Assembly (NCBI GenBank): GCA_020430005.1
Contig: JAGQKQ010000036.1
Span: 1-12,235, forward strand
DNA length: 12,235 bases
Origin: Candidatus Omnitrophota bacterium
GTDB taxonomy: Bacteria > Omnitrophota > Gorgyraeia > Zapsychrales > Zapsychraceae
Direction: 5' to 3'
A program made the translations under genes and the position numbers. The number at the start of each line of letters is the position of its first letter. Position 1 is the first letter of the stretch. Below, one piece after another: positions 1 through 7,294 of the stretch. The notes beneath the pieces were generated by a model, which saw nothing but the letters and a program-made list of their open reading frames with translations, had not been told where the DNA came from and did not search any database.

Positions 1-119
1 ATCAGGTTTATCTGAACGAACCTTCCGGACAGGAAACCAATCCTGCTGAAAAAACCCTGACGCCTATTGAAAAGTTTATGAAGGAAAAGGAAAATAACAC
101 TCATGAATCCAATGAGTAA
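1..119 (+). CDS. 3' end of an unidentified protein (partial)
   Basis: The frame starting at base 3 is open from the window edge to a TAA at 117-119. It encodes a hydrophilic, Glu/Lys/Asn-rich C-terminal tail of 38 residues (QVYLNEPSGQETNPAEK, then a segment ending HESNE). The other two + frames close by base 49. The last 17 bases overlap the start of the kinase-like gene, the compact arrangement of two co-transcribed, translationally coupled genes. The tail looks like a disordered C-terminus and carries no recognisable motif, so no function can be given. The main support is the open frame joined to the overlap with the next gene. Confidence 0.55.
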   Translation, partial: QVYLNEPSGQETNPAEKTLTPIEKFMKEKENNTHESNE

Positions 120-1500
120 GTTGATTACCATTATTTTTCTGCTTTTGATAATACAGACATCTGGAAATGCCGAAACCTCTCCCGCCTGGCAGCCATTTTT
201 TAAAGAGATTCAGAATTTCTTAAAATCGGATTTTCCCGAAGCCGTTTGTGAAAGTAAAACAGACCGCTCTCTTCTCTGTCAAATGGACGCTCAAATGTTT
301 TACATCCATCACACGTTAGAAAACGGACGATTTTCCGAAACACCAAACCAGGAACTGGGGCCTAACACCGACGGCCTTGTTCTGCGTGCCGAGATTATGG
401 AAAAACCTCCCAGCGATATTGTTCCATACGCCACATCTGATCGATATATTTATTGGACACGATATAAAAAAACTTACCGTATTATGAATTATGATTTTTA
501 TATCCGTGTAACGATTGATTATGGTCAGCATACAGATTTATATCAATTAGGAGAATTAACGGGAAGATTGGAATATCTTCAGGAAGGGCTTATTTTCAGC
601 CGTGAACAAAACATGATGGTCGCCGGAGATTACGACCCTCTGGAGAATCCTGTCGTTTATAAAGAAACTTCTGACCTGCCGGGGGCCCCTCTCACATTTC
701 GTCAACAAAACGGCACTAAGGAAATCAAGGCTGAATATCTTAAAAGTTTTGACTCTTACCGCGAAATCTTTCAAGTCAGAAAAAAAAATACCGATGAGCA
801 TCTTATTGTGAAGGTCATTCCAGAGAAAGATTTAATGGCTTATAAGAAACTACTTGAGGCCTATCAATCTTCAAAAGAAAAAACGGACCAAATTCTTTTT
901 GGAGAACTCTATGGTATCGCGACTCCCTCATCCGAAAATATTTATCTGATAACCCCGTTTATTGATGGAAAAACATTCTTTGAATATTTTAAATATAATG
1001 TTCCGGCTAATGGAATAATTGATATCCAGAATAATGCGGCACTAAAACTGCAAAAAATCATAGAAACTGCCAAGCTGAGCAAAACCTTTCTTCAAATAGG
1101 CTACGTCAATGATGACGTCGGGCCAAGCAATCTTCTTATCGATAAAGATTTAAAGATTTATATGATTGATATGGATTTTGTCATTCCTCTGGAAAAGGTT
1201 AAAAACCCCTCCTCTTTATTGGCAGACCTTTTTCATTTAATTTCTACTCCTGAAGAAATTAATCAGAGCGCGCCTTATGATGAAACTTTTCCTCACTATA
1301 CGTTGCGCATGGTGGAAACTGAAAAAGTAAATATGAAAATTAATGATTTGTTGCAAGAAATGGATAAAAAAATTTCAAGAGGTGCGTATTTCTCTACAAA
1401 AGCCACGGAAAATCTTCAGGCCTCCGATATCGAAAAAGCGATTGATCTATTAATAGCAGATTTGAAAAAAGTTCTAACTTTGGTTGAGAAAAATTCGTAG
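103..1500 (+). CDS. Secreted protein with a kinase-like (APH/protein-kinase fold) C-terminal domain
   Basis: I do not recognise a named family for this 465-residue protein. Residues 1-23 look like a Sec signal peptide: Lys6, a hydrophobic core at 7-17, and a likely cut after SGNA. Residues 24-200 form an unassigned N-terminal region with two cysteines (49, 59). The second half resembles a kinase fold: a VAIK-like lysine in LIVKVI (Lys237), a hinge-like LITPFIDG (282-289), a catalytic-loop-like NDDVGPSN (336-343, with Asp338 and Asn343 at the positions of HxDxxxxN), and MIDMDF (354-359, DFG-like). The usual catalytic-loop His is Asn, so it may be a pseudokinase or a divergent kinase. The start at 103 follows GGA-rich AAGGAAAAGG about 10 bases upstream; Met4 (112) is an alternative. 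It overlaps the preceding gene by 17 bp and converges on phoU with a 14-bp gap, so a phosphate role cannot be inferred from position. An exported kinase fold is unusual because ATP is scarce outside the cytoplasm. Confidence 0.75.
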   Translation: MNPMSKLITIIFLLLIIQTSGNAETSPAWQPFFKEIQNFLKSDFPEAVCESKTDRSLLCQMDAQMFYIHHTLENGRFSETPNQELGPNTDGLVLRAEIMEKPPSDIVPYATSDRYIYWTRYKKTYRIMNYDFYIRVTIDYGQHTDLYQLGELTGRLEYLQEGLIFSREQNMMVAGDYDPLENPVVYKETSDLPGAPLTFRQQNGTKEIKAEYLKSFDSYREIFQVRKKNTDEHLIVKVIPEKDLMAYKKLLEAYQSSKEKTDQILFGELYGIATPSSENIYLITPFIDGKTFFEYFKYNVPANGIIDIQNNAALKLQKIIETAKLSKTFLQIGYVNDDVGPSNLLIDKDLKIYMIDMDFVIPLEKVKNPSSLLADLFHLISTPEEINQSAPYDETFPHYTLRMVETEKVNMKINDLLQEMDKKISRGAYFSTKATENLQASDIEKAIDLLIADLKKVLTLVEKNS

Positions 1501-1514
1501 ACTATTCAAACGGC

Positions 1515-2192
1515 TTAAGAACCACCCTGTAACTTTTCCCGGTGATGCTTTACAATCTTGGCTTGAATCATATAAATAACATCTTCCGCGATGGCGGCAG
1601 CATGGTCACAAATTCTTTCCAAATCCCGCGCAACAAGTAACAAGGGAACAGCCCGCGGAACTGTTGATCCATCTTTCGCCATATAATCGGTTATCAATTC
1701 AGAAATAACGAGTGACCGCAATTCATTAGATCTTTTATCGGATAAAATAACTTCTTTTGCTAAGTTCTCATCATGCTTAACAAATGAATCAATCGCCTTG
1801 TTCATCATCCATTTCGCCTGATCAGCCAATTTTGGAATATCAACCAATGGTTTTAAAAGCGGCTGATCAGCCAATTCAATCGCTCGCTGGGAAATATTAA
1901 CTGTCAGATCGGCAATACGCTCCATTTCTGCGTTAATATGCATTGCCGTCGTAATAAAACGCAGATCACTAGCCATTGGCTGAAATAGCGCGAGCAAATC
2001 TATAATCTGTTCCTCAATACGAATTTCCATTTCATCAATAGTTTCGTCGTTGGCAATAACAGCTTCTGCCAGCTCTTTGTTACCCTGCTTCAACGCCTCA
2101 ACAGAATTATGAATCGCTCTTTCCGTTAAAGTAGCCATTTTAAGCAAATCGACATTGAGTTTTTCTAACTCTTCATCTAAATGTCTTTCCAT
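1515..2192 (-). CDS. phoU: Phosphate-specific transport system accessory protein PhoU
   Basis: PhoU is a cytoplasmic all-helical protein that couples the state of the Pst transporter to PhoR, damping the Pho response when phosphate is plentiful. The 225-residue product has the normal family length and two PhoU repeats. Each repeat carries the metal-binding ExxxD-type helix: ERIAD at 91-95 and ERICDHAAAIAED at 192-204. No signal peptide or membrane segment is present. The start is well supported by AAGGAG with 9 bases before the ATG. It lies 44 bp downstream of pstB as the last gene of the operon, the usual place for phoU. No convincing terminator follows it before the convergent neighbour. 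Confidence 0.96.
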   Translation of the reverse strand: MERHLDEELEKLNVDLLKMATLTERAIHNSVEALKQGNKELAEAVIANDETIDEMEIRIEEQIIDLLALFQPMASDLRFITTAMHINAEMERIADLTVNISQRAIELADQPLLKPLVDIPKLADQAKWMMNKAIDSFVKHDENLAKEVILSDKRSNELRSLVISELITDYMAKDGSTVPRAVPLLLVARDLERICDHAAAIAEDVIYMIQAKIVKHHREKLQGGS

Positions 2193-2236
2193 TTTTAAAA
2201 CTCCTTATTCCCGATATCTATCATGAAAACATGACC

Positions 2237-3049
2237 TTATCCAAAACGTCCGGTCACATAATCTTCCGTAATCTTTTCTTTTGGATTTGTAAAAATCTTA
2301 TTTGTAACATCATATTCTTTCAACTCGCCCATCATAAAGAATGCTGTGTAATCCGAAACCCGGGCGGCTTGCTGCATATTATGAGTCACAATGAGAATCG
2401 TATATTTTTTCTTTAATTCGTGAATCAGCTCTTCGACTTTCGCCGTTGCAATCGGATCCAGCGCGGAGGCCGGCTCATCCAATAGCAAAACTTCGGGTTC
2501 AACGGCAAGCGCTCTGGCAATACATAAACGCTGCTGCTGCCCGCCGGACAAAGCAAACGCGCTTTTATTTAAACGATCTTTAACCTCATCCCAAAGCGCA
2601 GCGCCACGAAGACTATACTCAACTCTTTCTGCGATAAAATTCTGATCTTTGATTCCGTTAATTTTCAAACCGTAAGCCACATTTTCAAAAATCGATTTTG
2701 GGAAAGGATTCGATTTCTGAAAAACCATCCCTACTTCTCTTCTTAAATCAACCACATCCAGCGTTTTATCAAAGATATTTCTTCCATCAATCTCAATAAC
2801 ACCCTCATACCGTATCCCGTTTATTGTATCATTCATACGGTTAAAGCAGCGCAAAAATGTTGACTTCCCGCAGCCTGAAGGTCCGATAATACCGACAACG
2901 GTATTCATACGAATATCCATCTGAATATTCTTTAACGCCTGAACAGTGTCATAATAAAAATTAAAATGCTTAACCTGGATCTTAATCTGATTCGTTGACA
3001 CTTTATCAGCTTTAGTAGTTGTTTTTATATCTACAATTGAATCAACCAT
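2237..3049 (-). CDS. pstB: Phosphate ABC transporter ATP-binding protein PstB
   Basis: PstB is the cytoplasmic ATPase that powers phosphate import through PstC/PstA. The 270-residue sequence shows the complete ABC signature set: Walker A GPSGCGKST (56-64), Q-loop Gln111 in VFQKSNPFPKSI, signature LSGGQQQR (167-174), Walker B LLLDEP (188-193), D-loop SALD (195-198) and H-loop His223. The QKSNPFPKSI and LRGAALWDEVKDRL segments are characteristic of PstB rather than other ABC ATPases. An N-terminal stretch of about 22 residues before the first beta-strand is longer than in many PstBs. The start is kept because GGAG at 3061-3064 precedes it by about 11 bases and the next Met is at residue 44. The ATG lies 8 bp after the pstA stop, so the Shine-Dalgarno sits inside the pstA coding end. 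Confidence 0.97.
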   Translation of the reverse strand: MVDSIVDIKTTTKADKVSTNQIKIQVKHFNFYYDTVQALKNIQMDIRMNTVVGIIGPSGCGKSTFLRCFNRMNDTINGIRYEGVIEIDGRNIFDKTLDVVDLRREVGMVFQKSNPFPKSIFENVAYGLKINGIKDQNFIAERVEYSLRGAALWDEVKDRLNKSAFALSGGQQQRLCIARALAVEPEVLLLDEPASALDPIATAKVEELIHELKKKYTILIVTHNMQQAARVSDYTAFFMMGELKEYDVTNKIFTNPKEKITEDYVTGRFG

Positions 3050-3057
3050 AATAAAAT

Positions 3058-3912
3058 TTACTCCAGCCTTATTTTTCTTAATTTATATCGGGCTATAATA
3101 GCCGCCAGATTCATGAGAAAAACTAAAACAATGAGAACCAGAGCCGTTCCATAAGCAAGCGGCCGCACCTCAGCAATCGCGTGATGCTGAGTCGACATAA
3201 TATACAAATGATACGGCAAGGCCATAAATTGATCCGACCAGTTTTTTGGTAAAAATGGCAAAAAGAATGCCGCTCCGGTAAATAGAATCGGGGCCGTTTC
3301 TCCGGCCGCCCGGGCTAAACCTAAAATTGTCCCTGTTAACATACCTGGAACCGCATAGGGTAAAACATTTGTCTGAATGGACTGCCATTTTGTGGCGCCA
3401 AGCGCCAGGGAACCATCCCGATAAGACTGCGGAACGCTCTTTAAAGCCTCCTCACTGGCGGTAATTGTCCACGGCAGGGTCATCAATCCCAAAGTTAAAC
3501 CCGATGATAAAATACATGTATCCAGATGCATCATCTGGACAAATAAAACAACACCGAACAAACCATAAACAATTGAAGGAACACCTGATAAATTACGAAT
3601 CGACATTCTAATCAACCGTGTTAGTTTACCATCTTTAGCATATTCATTCAAATAAATCGCGCATCCCATCCCTAAAGGGATGGATAATAAAGCCGTGATA
3701 ACAGTGACAAAGAATGTCCCAACAATAGCCGGCCATATCCCCCCTTCAGTCATTCCTTTTTTTGGAGATTCGGTAAGAAACTCCCACGAGATTGCCGGAA
3801 GACCTTTGGAAAAAATATCGTACAGGATAATACATAAGGCACCGATAACCAAAACAATACATAATCTCAAAAACATAAAACCGATAAATTGTGTAACATT
3901 CTTATTTTTCAT
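3058..3912 (-). CDS. pstA: Phosphate ABC transporter permease PstA
   Basis: PstA is one of the two inner-membrane permease subunits of the high-affinity phosphate importer. The 284-residue sequence has about six hydrophobic segments (near 13-32, 61-88, 111-127, 134-152, 188-214 and 252-275). The cytoplasmic EAA loop that docks on PstB lies at 154-177 (EEALKSVPQSY, then LALGATKWQ), followed by the conserved GLARAAGETAPILFTG (198-213) typical of PstA. Its ATG overlaps the pstC stop as ATGA (4 bp), implying translational coupling and the usual C-A order. AAAAGG lies 8 bases before the start. Length and motifs are normal for the family. Confidence 0.96.
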   Translation of the reverse strand: MKNKNVTQFIGFMFLRLCIVLVIGALCIILYDIFSKGLPAISWEFLTESPKKGMTEGGIWPAIVGTFFVTVITALLSIPLGMGCAIYLNEYAKDGKLTRLIRMSIRNLSGVPSIVYGLFGVVLFVQMMHLDTCILSSGLTLGLMTLPWTITASEEALKSVPQSYRDGSLALGATKWQSIQTNVLPYAVPGMLTGTILGLARAAGETAPILFTGAAFFLPFLPKNWSDQFMALPYHLYIMSTQHHAIAEVRPLAYGTALVLIVLVFLMNLAAIIARYKLRKIRLE

Positions 3913-4853
3913 CGGTGTACCTTTTCGTAACGGTGAAGGATCGTATCAGAAATAAAGTTAACAATGAATGTGATAATAAATAAAACCAACCCAACCGCAA
4001 AAAGCGCGTAATAATGCGTCGTATTATAAGCCACTTCCCCTAACTCAATCGCAATCGTTGATGTCAATGTCCGGACCGGACCCAGAAAACTTTCTGGCAT
4101 CGCCGGAGCGCATCCGGTGGCCATTAAAACAGTCATTGTTTCACCAATCGCCCGTCCCATACCCAACATACACGCCGCAATAATACCGGATAGAGCGGCC
4201 GGAATCTTAACACGCACTACCGTCTGCCATTTGGACGCCCCTAAAGCCAGCGACGCCTGGTCATAAGACTGAGGCACACTGGACAGCGCGTCTTCCGATA
4301 TACTAATGATCGTTGGCAATGCCATGACCGCCAATAAAATAGATCCATTTAACGCGTTCAATCCATTATATAATCCAAATACCTTCGCTAAAAACGGCCC
4401 GACAATGACGATACCAAGAAAACCGATAACGACCGATGGAATTCCAGCAAGAAGTTCGACAACGGGCTTAACAATTTCTCTGACTTTTGGCGAGGCTACA
4501 TCAGACAAATACGCCGCCGCTCCGATACCAATAGGGATGGCAATTGCCAATGCACCCAAAGTTACCATAAATGTGCTGACCAGCATCGGAACAATACCGT
4601 ATTGTTCTTTTACGTATGATGTAGGATTCCATTCCAGACCAGCTAAAAATCCGAAAAGATCGACCTCTTTAAATGTGGGAATCGCTGTTGAGAAAAGTAA
4701 GGCAAAGATACCAATCAGAATAATTACAGTAAAAATGCCGTTAAGGAGAAAAATGTAATGAACAATCTTATCCTGAACGGCTGAACTTAAAAAGCGCTTC
4801 TTTTCTTTAACACTAACGTTGAGTTCCATAAACGTTTTCCGAAAATGAATCAT
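3909..4853 (-). CDS. pstC: Phosphate ABC transporter permease PstC
   Basis: PstC is the second inner-membrane permease of the phosphate importer and pairs with PstA. In the 314-residue frame there is a cytoplasmic N-terminus, a first membrane segment near 33-57, further segments near 88-116, 132-156, 171-187, 218-245 and 281-302, and the EAA docking loop at 186-210 (SEDALSSVPQSY, then LALGASKWQ), followed by GRAIGETMTVLMATG (233-247). The start is uncertain. The first ATG (4853) lies inside the downstream arm of a perfect stem-loop and has only a weak AGGG. The next ATG (4829, Met9, giving 306 residues) lies 19 bases beyond the hairpin with a weak GGA 8 bases before it and may be the real start. 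The gene overlaps pstA by 4 bp and lies about 75-100 bp after pstS. Confidence 0.95.
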   Translation of the reverse strand: MIHFRKTFMELNVSVKEKKRFLSSAVQDKIVHYIFLLNGIFTVIILIGIFALLFSTAIPTFKEVDLFGFLAGLEWNPTSYVKEQYGIVPMLVSTFMVTLGALAIAIPIGIGAAAYLSDVASPKVREIVKPVVELLAGIPSVVIGFLGIVIVGPFLAKVFGLYNGLNALNGSILLAVMALPTIISISEDALSSVPQSYDQASLALGASKWQTVVRVKIPAALSGIIAACMLGMGRAIGETMTVLMATGCAPAMPESFLGPVRTLTSTIAIELGEVAYNTTHYYALFAVGLVLFIITFIVNFISDTILHRYEKVHR

Positions 4854-4879
4854 ACTGCCCTGTTACAGGGCAGTATGAT
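4849..4879 (-). promoter_or_regulatory. pstS-pstC intercistronic stem-loop
   Basis: On the - strand ATCATACTGCCCTG (4879-4866), loop TAA and CAGGGCAGTATGAT (4862-4849) form a perfect 14-bp stem. On the transcript it lies about 50 bases after the pstS stop. The tract after it is only TCATTTTC, so it would be a weak terminator in this direction; read on the + strand it is followed by AATTTTTTAA. Likely roles are partial termination or 3'-end protection of pstS mRNA, which would yield more PstS than permease. The first possible pstC ATG lies within the stem, so translational masking is another possibility. The inverted repeat is directly visible; its function is inferred. Confidence 0.75.
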
Positions 4880-4894
4880 AATTTTTTAATTTAC

Positions 4895-4921
4895 ACTTTA
4901 TTATAGAGTTCTAAATAAAGT
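4895..4921 (-). repeat. AT-rich imperfect inverted repeat just after pstS
   Basis: ACTTTATT (4895-4902) and AATAAAGT (4914-4921) are exact reverse complements. An inner TAG/CTA pairing extends the stem around one bulged base. It sits 7 bases after the pstS stop and about 15 bases before the GC-rich stem-loop. It is weak by itself because it is nearly all A-T, but the two hairpins in tandem could cooperate to stabilise the pstS 3' end. Confidence 0.4.
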
Positions 4922-4928
4922 AAACAAG

Positions 4929-5801
4929 TTATAAACCGGCTTTTTTGTTGAATTCTTCGTATTCGGCAGGAATCTGAAAAAAGCCTTCTTCAGAAACAAC
5001 TTTCTGTCCTTCTTCGCTTAACTCAAACTCTAAGAAGGCACGAGCATCACCCGTCGGAGTACCACTAATATATTGATTCAAAGGACGGGCAATCGGATAT
5101 TTCCCGCTTTTAACATCATCCGCATTTAACGGACTCGCATAGTCTTCTCCCGGACGAGATGCCACTTTAACAACACCTAAATCCGTAGAATTTTTGATAT
5201 ATCCAACACCAACATAACCGATACCGGAAGGATCATTTTTAATCCCTTCAACTATCTGCGCGTTTCCATTCATACGATTCATTTTTGCGGAATAATCTCC
5301 CTTAAGAATATAATCCTGGAAAAACACAAATGTTCCTGAGTTAGATTGACGACCGTATAGTGTGATCGGCATATCTTTTCCACCGACTTCACTCCAGTTT
5401 GTAATGTCACCACGGAAAATGGCACCGATTTGGTCAACCGTTAATTCATTCACCGGATTATCTTGATGAGTAATCACGCTCAAACCATCCATTGCAATGA
5501 CAACTCTGTTGGCCGTTACACCGTTATCTTGCGCCATCGTAATTTCTTTTTCTTTCATCAGGCGTGACGCATTCGCGATATCACACTTATCGTTAATTAA
5601 AGCCGCGATACCTGTTCCAGAACCACCCCCGGTAACAGCAATATACTTTCCCGGATTTTTTTCCATATAAACTTCGGCCAACCTTTGGACAAGATTAATC
5701 AAAGTATCAGATCCCTTGATCTGAAGCATGTCCTGGGCATAAACATTTGAACTTAACACAAATGCCATCCCGACTATTAACATTCCTAATAATTTTTTCA
5801 T
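4929..5801 (-). CDS. pstS: Periplasmic phosphate-binding protein PstS
   Basis: PstS captures inorganic phosphate in the periplasm and delivers it to PstC/PstA. The start at 5801 (290 residues, MKKLLGMLIVG) is preferred because AGGAGG (5809-5814) is 7 bases upstream. The earlier in-frame ATG at 5807 is only one base from that site. A signal peptide runs to VYA, with cleavage before QDMLQIKGSDT. There is no lipobox cysteine, so the protein is soluble rather than a lipoprotein. Phosphate-binding motifs of the PstS/SBP family are present: KGSDT near the mature N-terminus, TGGGSGTGIAAL, DIANASR, GDITNWSEVGG, YGRQSNSGTF and GIGYVGVGYI. The length is typical of the shorter PstS class. It lies between the porin and the permease genes in one operon, 93 bp after the porin stop. 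Confidence 0.96.
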   Translation of the reverse strand: MKKLLGMLIVGMAFVLSSNVYAQDMLQIKGSDTLINLVQRLAEVYMEKNPGKYIAVTGGGSGTGIAALINDKCDIANASRLMKEKEITMAQDNGVTANRVVIAMDGLSVITHQDNPVNELTVDQIGAIFRGDITNWSEVGGKDMPITLYGRQSNSGTFVFFQDYILKGDYSAKMNRMNGNAQIVEGIKNDPSGIGYVGVGYIKNSTDLGVVKVASRPGEDYASPLNADDVKSGKYPIARPLNQYISGTPTGDARAFLEFELSEEGQKVVSEEGFFQIPAEYEEFNKKAGL

Positions 5802-5807
5802 TTTCAT

Positions 5808-5894
5808 TCCTCCTCTGGGTTATCGTAAGGCCAAATTGTGACAATCATATGGATTTTGTGCAACAATTTTGTAAACCCTACAATCAAAACAGTT
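5808..5894 (-). other. Porin-pstS spacer
   Basis: This spacer separates the porin stop from pstS. It holds the strong AGGAGG of pstS (5809-5814) and, on the - strand, a short near-palindrome ATTGTCACAAT. The TTGTCAC within it resembles a Pho half-site but has no partner 11 bp away on either side, so it is not called a promoter. No strong terminator is visible, consistent with read-through from the porin into pstS. Confidence 0.5.
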
Positions 5895-7154
5895 TTAGAA
5901 CTTCATCAAAACGTCAGCTTGGACCAGATGTTCAGGATCGCTGGATCCATCGATACGATTCGAGTTATAGTAATCGACACCGAACGTGACGTTATCTTTT
6001 AAACCGTATGTCACCGCAACTTCATGCGACTTCACATTTGTTCCACCAGCATAGCGGTCGGAATCCGGAAATGTATCCAAAAATGCATCCATTTCCAAAT
6101 GAGCATAAATATATTTCATCTGCCATTGACCGGCTTTCTTCACGGACTTGTGACCAACTTTAAAACCAGTCGCCCAGCCAATGTCTAGATCCACATTATC
6201 ACTGACATTTTTGACATAATCTCCAAAAATAGCGATGCGCTCAACAGGCAATTCTAATGGTTCCGCGATGCCAAGCTCTCCTGATAAAGCCACGGAATCA
6301 TAGTCCTTATCAAGTACTCCGCCTGTACAATCACCGGCAACCTTAAACGGACCTGAGTTTGTACAAGAATCGTTTGGAAGATTAATCCCTTCTACACCAT
6401 GAAAACTGTAGACGGTAACAGCCCCCTTAGCATCCAGCTTTTCTTCTTTTGCACTCAAACCAGCCTGTACATAAGTCATGAATGGATCACTCCGGTCAAC
6501 CTGGTCGTTTGTGTCAATAATCCAAAGACCACCGTTTAAGAAACCTTCAATATTATCGGTAATATCTTGGGTTAGATTAAGTGAAGCCCCTTCAGGATTG
6601 ATATCACCATCCCAAAGCAAATCTGTCGGTGCCCACAAGAAATCTTTGCGTGGAAACTTTCCTCCGATAAGTGTTAGATTCTTTGTCGGTGTCCACTGAC
6701 CATAAGCGTAATCTAAACGGATATCCGGTGTTGAGAAAACATCCTCAAATGTTTGATTTGTCGAACGAGGATCGTCCCCTCCTGTCGCTAATCCGATACC
6801 CGCTTTGACACTATCTGTAACATCCGTGTTAACACCTAGACGATAACGAACTCTTCCCCGCGTTCTTCCTTCTGTATCTGACTTTTTTCGTTCATATTGA
6901 AATCGCAACCTTAAATCTTGTTTGATTTTCATTTTCTGAACCCAAGTCGGAACGGCATAGGATTTAGCCTGAGTTATTTCCTTCGTGACTTGCTGCTTTG
7001 TTTCGTCCTTGATGATCGTCGCTTCCACAGGAGTTAAGTAGCCTTTCTCAACCAATTTGTCGAGAAGAACGTCCAATTCTCCCGCAAACAGATTCGTTGT
7101 GGCGCCGAAAACAATAGCCGTTCCTAAAAATAGATTCATAAAAAACTTTTTCAT
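5895..7154 (-). CDS. Outer-membrane putative porin (Porin_5-like), first gene of the pst operon
   Basis: This 419-residue protein has a signal peptide (MKKFFMNLFLGTAIVFGATT, cut after NLFA at 24) and then a short helical pre-barrel segment (25-64, LDVLLDKLVEKGYLTPVEA) common in putative porins of uncultured Gram-negatives. From about 70 onward there are alternating polar/hydrophobic beta-strand stretches such as QWQMKYIYAHLEM, ending in VLMKF with the terminal Phe of barrel proteins. The first two strands are strongly basic on one face: Lys74/76/78, Arg82/84 and Arg97/99/101/103/105. Cys264 and Cys276 could form a loop disulphide. GAGGGAG is 8 bases before the ATG. Its place at the head of pstSCAB-phoU, behind Pho boxes, suggests phosphate or polyphosphate uptake in the manner of OprP/OprO, although it is not clearly an OprP homologue. 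Confidence 0.87.
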   Translation of the reverse strand: MKKFFMNLFLGTAIVFGATTNLFAGELDVLLDKLVEKGYLTPVEATIIKDETKQQVTKEITQAKSYAVPTWVQKMKIKQDLRLRFQYERKKSDTEGRTRGRVRYRLGVNTDVTDSVKAGIGLATGGDDPRSTNQTFEDVFSTPDIRLDYAYGQWTPTKNLTLIGGKFPRKDFLWAPTDLLWDGDINPEGASLNLTQDITDNIEGFLNGGLWIIDTNDQVDRSDPFMTYVQAGLSAKEEKLDAKGAVTVYSFHGVEGINLPNDSCTNSGPFKVAGDCTGGVLDKDYDSVALSGELGIAEPLELPVERIAIFGDYVKNVSDNVDLDIGWATGFKVGHKSVKKAGQWQMKYIYAHLEMDAFLDTFPDSDRYAGGTNVKSHEVAVTYGLKDNVTFGVDYYNSNRIDGSSDPEHLVQADVLMKF

Positions 7155-7225
7155 TGATTATTCTCCCTCTTGAATAATGTGCCTAAACTAAAATGTTGTT
7201 CCTTTTTATCTATCATTTTTTTGAT

Positions 7226-7246
7226 ACGACGAAACGTTTTCGTCGT
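7226..7246 (-). promoter_or_regulatory. 5' UTR stem-loop upstream of the porin
   Basis: ACGACGAAA (7226-7234) and TTTCGTCGT (7238-7246) form a perfect 9-bp stem with a 3-base loop. It would lie in the porin leader, about 70 bases before the ATG and 50 or more bases downstream of the candidate -10. No U-tract follows on the - strand, so it is not a terminator. A leader-stabilising hairpin or a palindromic operator would fit. Confidence 0.5.
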
Positions 7247-7294
7247 TCTAATTGAACAGATTGCACTTGTCCTGGTTCTTGAATTATTAGCTTT

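Noticed and set aside
316..801. Antisense frames within the kinase-like gene
   Set aside because: The + strand frame has a signal peptide, a coupled start and kinase motifs; the antisense frames have none of these.
103..1500. Aminoglycoside phosphotransferase (resistance) for the kinase-like gene
   Set aside because: Only the general fold motifs match; the catalytic His is missing, the protein has a signal peptide, and no resistance-gene or mobile context is present.
1490..1530. Terminator between the kinase-like gene and phoU
   Set aside because: No stem of useful length with a U-tract is visible on either strand in the 14-bp gap or its immediate flanks.
3680..4758. Open frames on the + strand opposite pstA and pstC (91 and 150 residues)
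   Set aside because: They are antisense shadows of clearly conserved permease genes, have no ribosome sites and show no recognisable domains.
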